From assembly GCA_017436905.1 (NCBI GenBank), contig JAFSCF010000012.1, positions 1 through 64,000 of the forward strand: DNA of 64,000 nt, given 5' to 3'. The position numbers and the translations under genes are program-made. The notes beneath the pieces were generated by a model that saw nothing but the letters and a program-made list of their open reading frames with translations, did no database searches and had not been told where the DNA came from. Source of the DNA: Clostridia bacterium. Its GTDB lineage: Bacteria > Bacillota > Clostridia > UMGS1810. This document shows, one piece after another, positions 19,801 to 27,700 of the stretch (position 1 is its first letter; each line of letters starts with the position of its first letter).

Positions 19801-20231
19801 AGTGCAGAGGGGATTTCACCTCTCAAACAAGCCGAAAGCGCCACAATGCCTTCGCTGTATTTTTGCAAAAGTTCATAATCTACACGGGGCTTATAATAAT
19901 ATCCGTCTATAAATCCAAGTGACGACAAAGCCATAATATTTTTATACCCTTGCTCGTTTTTTGCAAGCAGTACCAGATGGTAGTATTTGTCGTCGTTATC
20001 CTTGTCAAATCTCGATTTAGGCGCAGTATATACTTCGCAGCCGATTATAGGTTTAATCCCGTATTTTTTAGCCGCAAGGTAAAAATCTATCACGCCGTAC
20101 ATAGTGCCATGGTCTGTAACAGCAAGTGATTTAAAGCCGCACTCAGACGCACGTGCAACAAGTTTATCTATACCTGCCGCGCCGTCTAACAAACTGTATT
20201 CAGTATGAACGTGCAAATGAGTAAAGCCCAT
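16836..20231 (-). CDS. dnaE: DNA polymerase III alpha subunit, DnaE type
   Basis: A replicative polymerase of about 1131 residues. Domains in order: PHP (HLHVHTEYSLLDGA at the start), the polymerase core with GPGRGSAAGSLVSY and the catalytic PDIDIDF, a helix-hairpin-helix region near 810-880, and an OB fold near 970-1060. This is DnaE (the error-prone, lagging-strand type in PolC-bearing Firmicutes), not PolC, which has an inserted exonuclease. Start: GTG at 20234 and ATG at 20231 are adjacent; both lie within range of AGAGGTG, and I chose the ATG. whiA ends 15 nt upstream. Confidence 0.95.
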   Translation of the reverse strand: MGFTHLHVHTEYSLLDGAAGIDKLVARASECGFKSLAVTDHGTMYGVIDFYLAAKKYGIKPIIGCEVYTAPKSRFDKDNDDKYYHLVLLAKNEQGYKNIMALSSLGFIDGYYYKPRVDYELLQKYSEGIVALSACLRGEIPSALARGDKIKAENIAKKLLSIYGEGNFYIEIQNHGLDDELKVLPLLSELAGKLNIPMVCTNDVHYVDKTDAFQQDVLTCIQTGKKIYDTDRLKFTADEFYLKTSDEMACLFAKYPEAVANTEKIAGMCNLELDFDKTFLPKFENPVGMDNKEYLKRLCVDGARKKYGELTDEIIKRLKYELETIDSMGYTDYFLIVWDFVRYACDNGIIVGPGRGSAAGSLVSYTLNITQVDPIKFGLIFERFLNPERITMPDIDIDFCYLRRDEVIDYVREKYGALNVANIGTFGTLAARAAIRDVGRVMDVPLPEVDKTAKLIPRAINMTIETALKQSPQLADMYKSSGTTKKLIDTAMSLEGFPRNVSTHASGVVIADKNLFNYIPVQTGDKGILTQYPMNILEKLGLLKVDFLGLRNLTVIRDAVEMVENTTDEKIDIESISLDDKETYELISRGETDGVFQLESRGMQSFLRRMKPDKFEDIIMAISMYRPGPMDQIPLYLAVREDPSKIRYKHELLKPILEETSGMIVYQEQVMKIVSSLAGYSSGRADLVRRAMAKKKHDVMEKERDVFVRGCAEKGIDKKTAEQIFDELMAFANYAFNKSHAAAYAYIAYRTAYLKCHYPAQFLAALLKNLMDGTGSKLPRYISDFSKYGVSILPPDVNKSMADFSVEDNNIRFPLSSIKGVGITLAEKIEQERLSAGRFSGFEDFLQRMTVHDISKRSVDSIIKSGAFDNLYSNRRVLCLNCEKLTEHYLQKAKGESIGQMSWFDEIAATDASGGLNFEEEHDFTPSTRLNYEKEATGLYLSGHPLDNYRLAMKILQKSGIYEVLESETNEDESVRLCGIIASRHDRRTKKGAVMSTLVLEDLYASVEVLVFSNTLVRLNDVLAEGSAVCIDATVSREDDGKTVLMMKEAYSLTELKIPKPEKLFVKVKDREQLGAVLDITINYKGTTPLCIYFADTGDMIKSDDSNGVELTNQLISELIYAFGDSSVAVK

Positions 20232-20246
20232 CACTTTACAACACCT

Positions 20247-21179
20247 CTAATCTTCGTACATTTCGGCAATCTCAACTATCTTGCGCAACCTGTGATTTAC
20301 ACCCGATTTACCTATGGCAGGCACAAGCATCTGCCCTATTTCAGCAAGGCTCATTTCACTGTTTTCAAGACGAAATTCTGCAACCTGCCTAAGTTGTTCA
20401 GGCAGATTTGTAAACACGCCCTTACGCATAAGTTTTTCAATAGCCGCTATCTGCTTTGACGCAGCAGAAATCGTTTTATCCAGATTCGCCATATCACAAT
20501 TCATTCTGCGGTTGGCATCGTTTCTAAGTTCTTTGTATATTCGGGTGTTTTGGTATTCCATAACTGCGTTGGAAGCACCCATCAAAGCAAGCACGTCACC
20601 GATTTCTTCGCTGTTTTTAAAATACATTACATAATTGGATTTACGCACTACTGTTTTTGAATTCAACCCGAAAGCAGCAAGCAGTTTCCCGAACTGAGTA
20701 TGCAGTCTGTATCGGTGAGTTACAAACTCGAGATGATAGTTTTTTTCAGGGTTTATCATAGCGCCCGCCACAATAAATGCACCACGTATAAATGCTTTTT
20801 TGCAGCATTTTTTATCCATAAGTTCCAGATTAAGCGTAATGCCGAGGATTTTGTCTATATGTGCATTATGTGGAATTAAATCCAATGTTTTAAGTATTTT
20901 AAGTATATCCTCATCACCTTTTATGCATACATTATAACTGCTGCTTTTATTTTTGCTGATAAGGATTTTTGAATTTATGTCAAACACAAATTTTATAAGG
21001 TCGTATACTCGCTTTGCTACCTTGGCATTTTCTGTTATAACCGAAAAAACGTATCCGTTTTCTCCTTTTCTGAGCCTTCCCGAAAATGCCACTACCGCAG
21101 AAAGTTCCGCACAGGCACAGCACATATCAGTAATAGGCAGAATAGAAAGTTCGGATTTTAAATCAGATGAAAAAGACAC
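20247..21179 (-). CDS. whiA: DNA-binding protein WhiA (GTG start)
   Basis: A 310-residue protein conserved in Gram-positives, with an N-terminal LAGLIDADG-homing-endonuclease-like domain (about 90-190) and a C-terminal helix-turn-helix (about 220-305, ending GVNHRLRKIVEIAEMY). It is linked to cell division or chromosome segregation in Bacilli and to sporulation in Streptomyces. The GTG at 21179 follows GGGGGTG with 6 nt spacing and yields MSFSSDLKSELS, the normal start; longer readings would run into murB. Confidence 0.93.
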   Translation of the reverse strand: MSFSSDLKSELSILPITDMCCACAELSAVVAFSGRLRKGENGYVFSVITENAKVAKRVYDLIKFVFDINSKILISKNKSSSYNVCIKGDEDILKILKTLDLIPHNAHIDKILGITLNLELMDKKCCKKAFIRGAFIVAGAMINPEKNYHLEFVTHRYRLHTQFGKLLAAFGLNSKTVVRKSNYVMYFKNSEEIGDVLALMGASNAVMEYQNTRIYKELRNDANRRMNCDMANLDKTISAASKQIAAIEKLMRKGVFTNLPEQLRQVAEFRLENSEMSLAEIGQMLVPAIGKSGVNHRLRKIVEIAEMYED

Positions 21180-21213
21180 AGTATACACCCCCTGTCTGTA
21201 ATATATGATGTGC

Positions 21214-22116
21214 TTATTTAATGTATCGCACCTCGGGTTCAAGTTTCACTTTAAATTTATTATAAACTTCGTTTTGCACGTAATCTATCAAAGCAAGTAC
21301 ATCGGCACAAGTGGCAGTTCCGTCGCTAACTATAAACCCGCTGTGCTTTTCAGATACTGACGCACCGCCTATTTTATAACCTTTTAGACCTGCGTCCTGA
21401 ATAAGTTTACCTGCAAAATATCCTTCAGGACGTTTAAATGCAGAACCTGCACTTGGAAATTCCAGTGGTTGCTTTGCTCGTCTTTGGGCGTTGAGTTCCG
21501 ACATCTGTGCACTTATTGCGTCTTTATCGCCTTTTTGAAGCACAAGCGTAGATTCTAAAATTATATCGCCTTTTTCAAACGCACTTTTTCTGTAGCCAAA
21601 ACCATGTTCTGCGCCGCTTACTGTACGGATATCACCTTCAGCGGTCATATAGGTTGTTTCCACCACAACATCTTTCATCTCGCCACCGTATGCGCCTGCG
21701 TTCATAATAACGGCGCCGCCCAATGTACCGGGGATGCCCGCAGCAAACTCAAAACCGGTAAGCGAGTTTTGCAGAGCAACATTTGCAATGCGTGAAAGAA
21801 GTGCACCACATCTGGAGATGATTGTATTATCCGTAACAACTACTTGAGAAAAGTTTTTTGCAAGTTTTATAACCACACCCCGTATTCCGGCATCGTCTAC
21901 CAACAGGTTAGAGCCGTTTCCGATAACAGTATAACGTATGCCGTTATCTTTTAAAACTGTAACAACATCTTTAATTTGTTTTATATTCTCGGGCAGCACC
22001 ATAAAATCAGCATTACCGCCAATTTTAAAAGAGGTATGCTTATCCATAGGTTCATCACAAAGTATTAAATTTTTATCCAGAACTCCGCAAAGCAATGAAA
22101 AAATATTGTTATCCAA
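21214..22116 (-). CDS. murB: UDP-N-acetylenolpyruvoylglucosamine reductase (TTG start)
   Basis: Reduces the enolpyruvyl group to make UDP-N-acetylmuramate, an early cytoplasmic step of peptidoglycan synthesis. A 300-residue FAD enzyme with HTSFKIGGNADF, GNGSNLLV, AGIPGTLGGAVIMNAGAYG and the active-site Ser in PSAGSAFKRP. Starts at TTG with GGAGG 7 nt away. It lies between the ROK kinase and whiA; a murB-(rapZ, yvcK)-whiA order is common, but those two genes are absent here. Confidence 0.96.
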   Translation of the reverse strand: MDNNIFSLLCGVLDKNLILCDEPMDKHTSFKIGGNADFMVLPENIKQIKDVVTVLKDNGIRYTVIGNGSNLLVDDAGIRGVVIKLAKNFSQVVVTDNTIISRCGALLSRIANVALQNSLTGFEFAAGIPGTLGGAVIMNAGAYGGEMKDVVVETTYMTAEGDIRTVSGAEHGFGYRKSAFEKGDIILESTLVLQKGDKDAISAQMSELNAQRRAKQPLEFPSAGSAFKRPEGYFAGKLIQDAGLKGYKIGGASVSEKHSGFIVSDGTATCADVLALIDYVQNEVYNKFKVKLEPEVRYIK

Positions 22117-22138
22117 GCCTATACCTCCGTTTTTACAA

Positions 22139-23086
22139 TTATTTATTAACTCCTAACAGCGCAGCGCCAACAATACCTGCATCGTTACCAAGTTTCGCAA
22201 TGCGCACATCACCTATAGGCACACCCTCTAAACTTCCATAAACATATTTTTTAACGTGTTCACGCAGAGGAATTATAAGATTATCGCCCTGTCTGCTTAC
22301 ACCACCGCCAATAACCACAACTTCAGGCTGGAAAGTATTGATTACATTAATAAGTCCTTCTGCGATGTATCTTATATAATTATCTACTACAGTTTTTGCA
22401 GCAGCATCGCCTTGTTCTGCAGCATCAAAGGCAGTTTTGCCGTTTGCCTTTCCGCCGTTTTCTGCAATCATTTTTGAAAGTACAGAATCGGGATTTTCCT
22501 TTGCAGCACATTCAGTATCACGAATCAGGGCGGTTGCAGACGCATATGCCTCCCAGCAACCGTTACGTCCGCAGGTGCAGGGTTCACCGTTCATGGCTAA
22601 AAGTGTATGGCCAAGTTCACCCGCAGCGCCGTTAAAACCTGTATACAGTTTTTTGTTTATTACCACACCGCTGCCTACACCTGTACCTAAAGTGATGGCA
22701 ACAAAGTTTTCTACATCTTCATCAAGAGCAAAAAATTCGCCAAGTGCCGCACAGTTTGCGTCATTGCCAACATATACCGGCAATCCTGTACGTTCAGATA
22801 TATCAGGTCCTAAAGGCATATACGGAACATCAAGATTGTTTGAATAAGTAACTATACCTTTTTTGTCATCAACAGAACCGGGACAGCCTATACCTATAGA
22901 CTCAATTTCACTTAATTTCAATCCGCCGGCAAATGCAACCTTTTCCGCCAGTCCTATTATGCCGTTAAGCATATTTTCATAAGTTTCTTTCGGAGTGGGT
23001 ATGCTGTCTTTTACAACAATATTATAATTTTCATCCACTAAACCTGCTTTTATTCCTGTTCCGCCTATATCTATACCAATATACAT
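22139..23086 (-). CDS. glcK: ROK-family glucokinase
   Basis: Phosphorylates glucose with ATP. A 315-residue ROK protein: phosphate-1 motif DIGGTGIKAG (6-15), catalytic NDANCAALGE, phosphate-2 LGTGVGSG, sugar-binding GELGH, and the zinc site CTCGRNGCWEAYAS. No helix-turn-helix, so an enzyme and not a repressor. It is next to murB and a PHP phosphatase; glucose is the likeliest substrate, though other hexoses are possible. Confidence 0.88.
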   Translation of the reverse strand: MYIGIDIGGTGIKAGLVDENYNIVVKDSIPTPKETYENMLNGIIGLAEKVAFAGGLKLSEIESIGIGCPGSVDDKKGIVTYSNNLDVPYMPLGPDISERTGLPVYVGNDANCAALGEFFALDEDVENFVAITLGTGVGSGVVINKKLYTGFNGAAGELGHTLLAMNGEPCTCGRNGCWEAYASATALIRDTECAAKENPDSVLSKMIAENGGKANGKTAFDAAEQGDAAAKTVVDNYIRYIAEGLINVINTFQPEVVVIGGGVSRQGDNLIIPLREHVKKYVYGSLEGVPIGDVRIAKLGNDAGIVGAALLGVNK

Positions 23087-23106
23087 TATATTTCCTCCCG
23101 ATTATA

Positions 23107-23835
23107 TTATATGAATTTTTTGCCGCTTAAACGGCTGTTTAAATATTTTTCAAGTTTTGCCCAGTTGGAATTTACAATAAGTTCCTCCGGAAAATCAATT
23201 TCTTGGAGCATAGAAATTGCGTTTGTAAAATTGCCTATATGATAGCAGAAGTGAGCGTCTGAATCTACTGATATACGAACACCTTTTTTTGCACATTCTA
23301 AGGCAATCTCTCTGCAAATAGGAATATTGTCAGCCCTTATATTGAATGTATTTTCATTTATCTCTATCACCTTATCATATGCTTTTGCAGCATCAATAAC
23401 TGCAGGTATGTCAAAATCAAATATAGGCGAGCCACAATGACCAAGCATATCTATCTGTGGATTTGAAAGATGTTTTATGTAGCATTCCGTTCTTTGCGTT
23501 TTAGTACCTATATCTTCACACGATGGCTTATGAAAACTCAGTATAACCCAGTCTAAGACCGCCATATAATCATCACTTAAATCAAGTGTTCCGTCCACGT
23601 GCTTTATATCAACCTCTGCACCACGCAGAATTTTAACTCCCTCAATTTCTCTGGGAAGTACCGGCTGATTTAAAAAATGCCATCTGTGAGCGCCATCGGG
23701 CATACCGGGCGCATGGTCTGTTATAGCAATAGCCTCTATGCCGGTTTTATGCGCATAAACGGCGTTTTCCATAAGTGTTGAATACGCATGAGTGTTTGCC
23801 ACTGTATGAGTGTGTAAATCTGTTAAAATCTTCAA
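23107..23835 (-). CDS. PHP-domain phosphatase, YcdX-like
   Basis: A 242-residue metal-dependent phosphoesterase of the PHP superfamily. The N-terminal DLHTHT motif, the AITDHAPGMP motif, ILRGAEVDI and the later DSDAHF are the metal ligands typical of YcdX-type enzymes; histidinol phosphatases are similar but usually longer. It lies between hprK and glcK; the substrate is unknown. Confidence 0.8.
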   Translation of the reverse strand: MKILTDLHTHTVANTHAYSTLMENAVYAHKTGIEAIAITDHAPGMPDGAHRWHFLNQPVLPREIEGVKILRGAEVDIKHVDGTLDLSDDYMAVLDWVILSFHKPSCEDIGTKTQRTECYIKHLSNPQIDMLGHCGSPIFDFDIPAVIDAAKAYDKVIEINENTFNIRADNIPICREIALECAKKGVRISVDSDAHFCYHIGNFTNAISMLQEIDFPEELIVNSNWAKLEKYLNSRLSGKKFI

Positions 23836-23849
23836 TGTAATGCTCCTTC

Positions 23850-24803
23850 TTACTCAGCCTGTCCTTTTTCAAGTTGCTCCTGCATTTCGCTCATAAGTCT
23901 GTTGTTGAGTGCCTCGGCAGCGTTATACCCCATACGATGCTGACGGTTATTCATAGCGGCAACCTCTACAATAACTGCTAAGTTTCTGCCGGGTTTTACG
24001 GGAATAGTCAGTGCAGGAACAGACAAATCAAGAATAGTTTCGTACTCTGTTGACATTCCAAGACGATCATAAACTTTTCCTGATACCCACGGCTCAAGTT
24101 TGATAACAAGGTCAATCTTTTCGCTGTCTTTAACAGAACCCATACCAAATATATGCTTAACATCTATTATACCGATACCGCGAAGTTCTATAAAATGGCG
24201 GATAATCTCGGGTGATGAGCCGACAAGCGATTTGTCGGACACACGTTTAATTTCAACAGCATCATCTGCAACAAGACGATGACCACGCTTAACAAGTTCT
24301 ATAGCGGCCTCGCTTTTACCAACACCGCTGTCGCCCAAAAGCAGTACACCTTCTCCGTAAACTTCAACCAGAACGCCGTGCATGGTAATCTCAGGCGCAA
24401 GTTGAATATTAAGGTATGCAATAAGTGCGCTCATAAATCTTGACGTTGCAACTTCAGTTAAAAACAGCGGGACATTATATTCAGAAGCAAGTCTTACCAT
24501 TTCATCAGGTGCTTGCATACCTCTTGTTACAATTATACATGGGATATCCGTCTTAAAAAGTTTTTCCAAAGATTTCGTACGTTCTTCGCTTGACATTTTT
24601 GAAAGATACGATATCTCTACCCTGCCGACAATCTGTATACGGGTAGCCTCAAAATAATCGAAATATCCTGCTATCTGCAAACTCGGTCTGTTTACCTCGT
24701 TATTGACAACCTTTCTTTCGGTAATATCAAACTCTTTATTTATCCATTTAAGGTTAAATTCTTTGATAAGTGACTGCAGAGTTACACCTTTTCCGTTACT
24801 CAC
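23850..24803 (-). CDS. hprK: HPr kinase/phosphorylase (GTG start)
   Basis: Phosphorylates HPr at Ser46 in response to ATP and fructose-1,6-bisphosphate and reverses it with phosphate, controlling carbon catabolite repression. The P-loop GDSGVGKSE and the HprK signature region (ELRGIGIIDVKHIFG) are present over about 317 residues. Two GTG codons are possible; the one at 24803 has a ribosome binding site (AGGCGG) at better spacing than that at 24812. A TATAAT on the minus strand at 24856-24861 may be its -10, with no good -35. It heads the run hprK-PHP-glcK-murB-whiA-dnaE. Confidence 0.93.
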   Translation of the reverse strand: MSNGKGVTLQSLIKEFNLKWINKEFDITERKVVNNEVNRPSLQIAGYFDYFEATRIQIVGRVEISYLSKMSSEERTKSLEKLFKTDIPCIIVTRGMQAPDEMVRLASEYNVPLFLTEVATSRFMSALIAYLNIQLAPEITMHGVLVEVYGEGVLLLGDSGVGKSEAAIELVKRGHRLVADDAVEIKRVSDKSLVGSSPEIIRHFIELRGIGIIDVKHIFGMGSVKDSEKIDLVIKLEPWVSGKVYDRLGMSTEYETILDLSVPALTIPVKPGRNLAVIVEVAAMNNRQHRMGYNAAEALNNRLMSEMQEQLEKGQAE

Positions 24804-24949
24804 CGAAAACACCGCCTTTTCAATAGTATATTTCTAAAGATGGACATACACTATTATTATAAACCATTTTTTAATAAAAAGGAATACTTTTTTAAAAAAA
24901 TATAGCAAAAAATATTTTTGTCCTACATTAATTCCTTTTTTTCAAAAAC

Positions 24950-24991
24950 TTGTGTTAATTTTAGTTGCATTTTTGTGTTAATTTTGGTTGC
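24950..24991 (+). repeat. 19-nt direct repeat upstream of nagA promoters
   Basis: TTGTGTTAATTTTAGTTGC (24950-24968) and TTGTGTTAATTTTGGTTGC (24973-24991) differ at one position and repeat with a 23 bp period. The second copy ends 6 bp before the -35 of the first nagA promoter. This looks like a two-site binding element for an activator or repressor; the regulator is unknown. Confidence 0.75.
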
Positions 24992-24997
24992 GGTCTA

Positions 24998-25038
24998 TTG
25001 ACTTTTGATTTGACAGCCGCTATAATATATAATATAAT
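24998..25038 (+). promoter_or_regulatory. Two overlapping sigma-A promoters of nagA
   Basis: P1: TTGACT (24998-25003), 17 bp, TATAAT (25021-25026). P2: TTGACA (25010-25015), 17 bp, TATAAT (25033-25038). The two are offset by 12 bp on the same strand. The nagA start follows a GAGGAGGGG ribosome binding site. Confidence 0.8.
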
Positions 25039-25068
25039 GAAGAAATTTTTGTTTGAGGAGGGGAAAAT

Positions 25069-26211
25069 ATGAAAGCAATCGTCAACGGAAAGATTATTTT
25101 AAAAGACAGAATCACCGAAAACCGCGCACTTTTGTTTTCAGATGTAATCGAAGGTATTGTTGATGCAGACAGTATCCCCGAAGGTTACGAAATTATTGAC
25201 GCTAAAGGCGGATATGTTTCACCGGGACTTATTGATTTGCATATTCACGGATATCTGGGTAAAGATGTTTGCGACGGCGAAGAGGAAAGCATAAGAACTA
25301 TTTCAAAAGGCTTACTTGCTAACGGCGTAACTGCATATCAGCCTACTACAATGACCGAAGATATGAAAGTTATCAAAAAGGCATTGGAAGTTTGCCGTAA
25401 CCTTAAAGAAGAAAGCAAAGACTGGGACGGCAGTATCATTCTTGGTTGCCACGCTGAAGGACCTTTTATAAGCGAATCTAAAAAAGGCGCTCAGGACCCT
25501 AAATACATATTAAAACCAGATGCGGCATTTGTTAAAGAATATGCCGACATCATTAACCTGATAACTCTTGCGCCCGAAACCGACACAGAGGATTTTGCCG
25601 CAATAAGAGAAATCTGCAGAGATACTGATGTAGTGGTTTCAATGGGCCACACTTCAGCAGATTACGAAACCGCTATGAAAAGCACCGAGGTGGGCGTATC
25701 ACACGTTACTCACCTTTTCAATGCTATGACACCTTTAGCACACCGTGCACCGGGTGTTGTAACAGCAGCATTTAACTCCGACGTAAGTTGCGAAGTTATT
25801 GTTGATACTTTCCACGTATCACCTGTATTTTACGATTTATTATGGAAAATAAAAGGCAGAAAACTCTGCTTTATTACAGACTGTCTGCCCGCAGGCGGAT
25901 TGCCTGAGGGTGAGTATACACTCGGCGGTCAGAAAATAATCTACCGTGGTATTGTTTGTCGCCTTGAAGATGGCACAGTAGCAGGAAGCGTACTCCACCT
26001 TAACAAAGGTGTATGGAACGTATACACAAACTCAAGTATTCCGCTTTGGGAATGTGTAAACAGCGCTTCTTTAAACCCTGCCACAACTTTAGGAATTGAA
26101 AAAACAAAAGGTTCTATTGAAGTTGGCAAAGACGCTGACATTATAATCACAGACAGCGAATTCAATGTAGAAAAAACTATTATAGGAGGAAAGATTAAAT
26201 ATGAATCTTAA
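25069..26211 (+). CDS. nagA: N-acetylglucosamine-6-phosphate deacetylase
   Basis: Removes acetate from GlcNAc-6-phosphate, feeding amino sugars from wall recycling or uptake toward fructose-6-phosphate. A 380-residue amidohydrolase: metal-binding LHIHG after GLID, GCHAEGPF with the catalytic-site Glu, MGHTSADY, THLFNAM with the metal His, and ITDC where the catalytic Asp sits. The partner NagB is not adjacent; the only NagB-like gene in this window is the divergent one at 1195. It overlaps the following ROK-like gene by 11 nt. Confidence 0.92.
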   Translation: MKAIVNGKIILKDRITENRALLFSDVIEGIVDADSIPEGYEIIDAKGGYVSPGLIDLHIHGYLGKDVCDGEEESIRTISKGLLANGVTAYQPTTMTEDMKVIKKALEVCRNLKEESKDWDGSIILGCHAEGPFISESKKGAQDPKYILKPDAAFVKEYADIINLITLAPETDTEDFAAIREICRDTDVVVSMGHTSADYETAMKSTEVGVSHVTHLFNAMTPLAHRAPGVVTAAFNSDVSCEVIVDTFHVSPVFYDLLWKIKGRKLCFITDCLPAGGLPEGEYTLGGQKIIYRGIVCRLEDGTVAGSVLHLNKGVWNVYTNSSIPLWECVNSASLNPATTLGIEKTKGSIEVGKDADIIITDSEFNVEKTIIGGKIKYES

Positions 26212-27577
26212 AGTTAATGCAAAACTGGACCCCAAGTTCCAGCCCCTTTCACTCGTATGCCGCTATATGCGTGAAGAAACAAAAGATAACGGTCAGGACA
26301 TCGTTATCGGTATTGAAAGAAACAAAGGCTATACAAGCACTTATAAAACACGTATCTTTGCTGATGGCACAGGTCATGATGAAGAGAATTTCAAATTCAT
26401 CGAAAGAATGGTTAAATCTCTCCTTTGGGTTGCAGGCGGTTACAAAGTAATCATCGCAGGCAGCGAGGTTGTAGGTAACAAAATTAAAGAGGCTTACACA
26501 GACGGCGGTCTGCGTGATTTTGACGTTCACTTTATGGAACGTGTTTACGAGCAAAAGTTTGAAATTGTAGTTTGCTCACTTGCTGACGCACCGGCTGACA
26601 AGTCCGCTGCTGCTCCTATCGGCAGACACTTAGACGGTTGCCGTATTGGTTTTGACGCGGGCGGCTCTGACCGCAAGGTTAGTGCTGTTGTAAATGGTGA
26701 AAGCGTATACTCTGAAGAAGTTGTATGGTTCCCCAAAATCAACTCTGACCCCGACTATCACTATCAGGGGATTTTAGAGGCTATGAAAACTGCCGCATCT
26801 CATATGCCCCGTGTTGACGCTATCGGCGTTTCAAGTGCAGGTGTATATGTAGACAACCGTATTATGGTTGCATCACTTTTCTTAAAAGTAAGCGATGAAG
26901 AATTTGATAAAAAAGTTAAAAATATGTATCTTGACGTTGCTAAAGAAATCGGCGCTGATATTCCGATTGAAGTTGCAAACGACGGCGACGTTACAGCACT
27001 TGCCGGTGCTATGGACTTGAACGACAACGCAGTTTTGGGTGTAGCAATGGGTACATCTGAAGCAGGCGGATACGTTGATCCCGACGGCAATATCACAGGC
27101 TGGCTGAACGAACTTGCTTTCGTTCCCGTTGACTTCTGCGAAGATGCAATGGTGGACGAATGGTCAGGTGACTACGGATGCGGCGTTAAATACTTCTCTC
27201 AGGACGGTGTTATAAAACTTGCTCCTTATGCAGGTATTGAACTTGATGAAAACTTATCTCCCGCTGAAAAACTTAAAGTTGTTCAGGGACTTATGGAAAA
27301 AGGCGACGAGCGTGCCGCTGCTATCTATGATACAATCGGTGCATACTTCGGATATGCAATCGCTTTCTACACAGAATTCTATGATATCAAACACGTACTC
27401 ATTATGGGACGTGTTACATCAGGTGAGGGCGGAGTTATACTCTTAAACCGTGCTCAGGAAGTTCTTGACAAAGAATTCCCCGAACTCGCCGGAAAAATCC
27501 AACTCCATATTCCTGATGAAAGTTCACGCAGAGTTGGTCAGTCAGTTGCTGCTGCAAGCCTGCCTAAAATCAACTAA
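26201..27577 (+). CDS. Two-part ROK-like protein coupled to nagA
   Basis: A 458-residue protein of unknown specific role. From about residue 145 it resembles ROK/ASKHA sugar kinases: DGCRIGFDAGGSDRKVSAV (phosphate-1), AIGVSSAGV, EVANDGDVTALAG (catalytic Asp position), then VAMGTSEAGGY (phosphate-2). The usual ROK zinc motif CxCGxxGC is absent. The first 145 residues are an extra domain with no helix-turn-helix that I could see (it includes VIGIERNKGYTSTYKTRIFA). The ATG lies inside nagA with AGGAGG upstream, so it is translationally coupled. GlcNAc or glucosamine kinase is a reasonable guess from context, but sensor functions are possible. Confidence 0.65.
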   Translation: MNLKVNAKLDPKFQPLSLVCRYMREETKDNGQDIVIGIERNKGYTSTYKTRIFADGTGHDEENFKFIERMVKSLLWVAGGYKVIIAGSEVVGNKIKEAYTDGGLRDFDVHFMERVYEQKFEIVVCSLADAPADKSAAAPIGRHLDGCRIGFDAGGSDRKVSAVVNGESVYSEEVVWFPKINSDPDYHYQGILEAMKTAASHMPRVDAIGVSSAGVYVDNRIMVASLFLKVSDEEFDKKVKNMYLDVAKEIGADIPIEVANDGDVTALAGAMDLNDNAVLGVAMGTSEAGGYVDPDGNITGWLNELAFVPVDFCEDAMVDEWSGDYGCGVKYFSQDGVIKLAPYAGIELDENLSPAEKLKVVQGLMEKGDERAAAIYDTIGAYFGYAIAFYTEFYDIKHVLIMGRVTSGEGGVILLNRAQEVLDKEFPELAGKIQLHIPDESSRRVGQSVAAASLPKIN

Positions 27578-27587
27578 TTATTTAACG

Positions 27588-27619
27588 AAAGAGGCAATTT
27601 TAAAATTGCCTCTTTTTTG
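27588..27619 (+). terminator. Rho-independent terminator after the nagA operon
   Basis: AAGAGGCAATTT / AAATTGCCTCTT stem followed by T residues, just before the fba promoter. Confidence 0.9.
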
Positions 27620-27622
27620 CGG

Positions 27623-27651
27623 TTGACATAAATGTTTAAATAATATATAAT
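27623..27651 (+). promoter_or_regulatory. Sigma-A promoter of fba
   Basis: Consensus TTGACA (27623-27628), 17 bp, TATAAT (27646-27651), beginning 4 bp after the preceding terminator. Confidence 0.88.
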
Positions 27652-27700
27652 ATTTAGTGCAATATATATGCATAATATTTTTTACTGGGAGGATATATAA

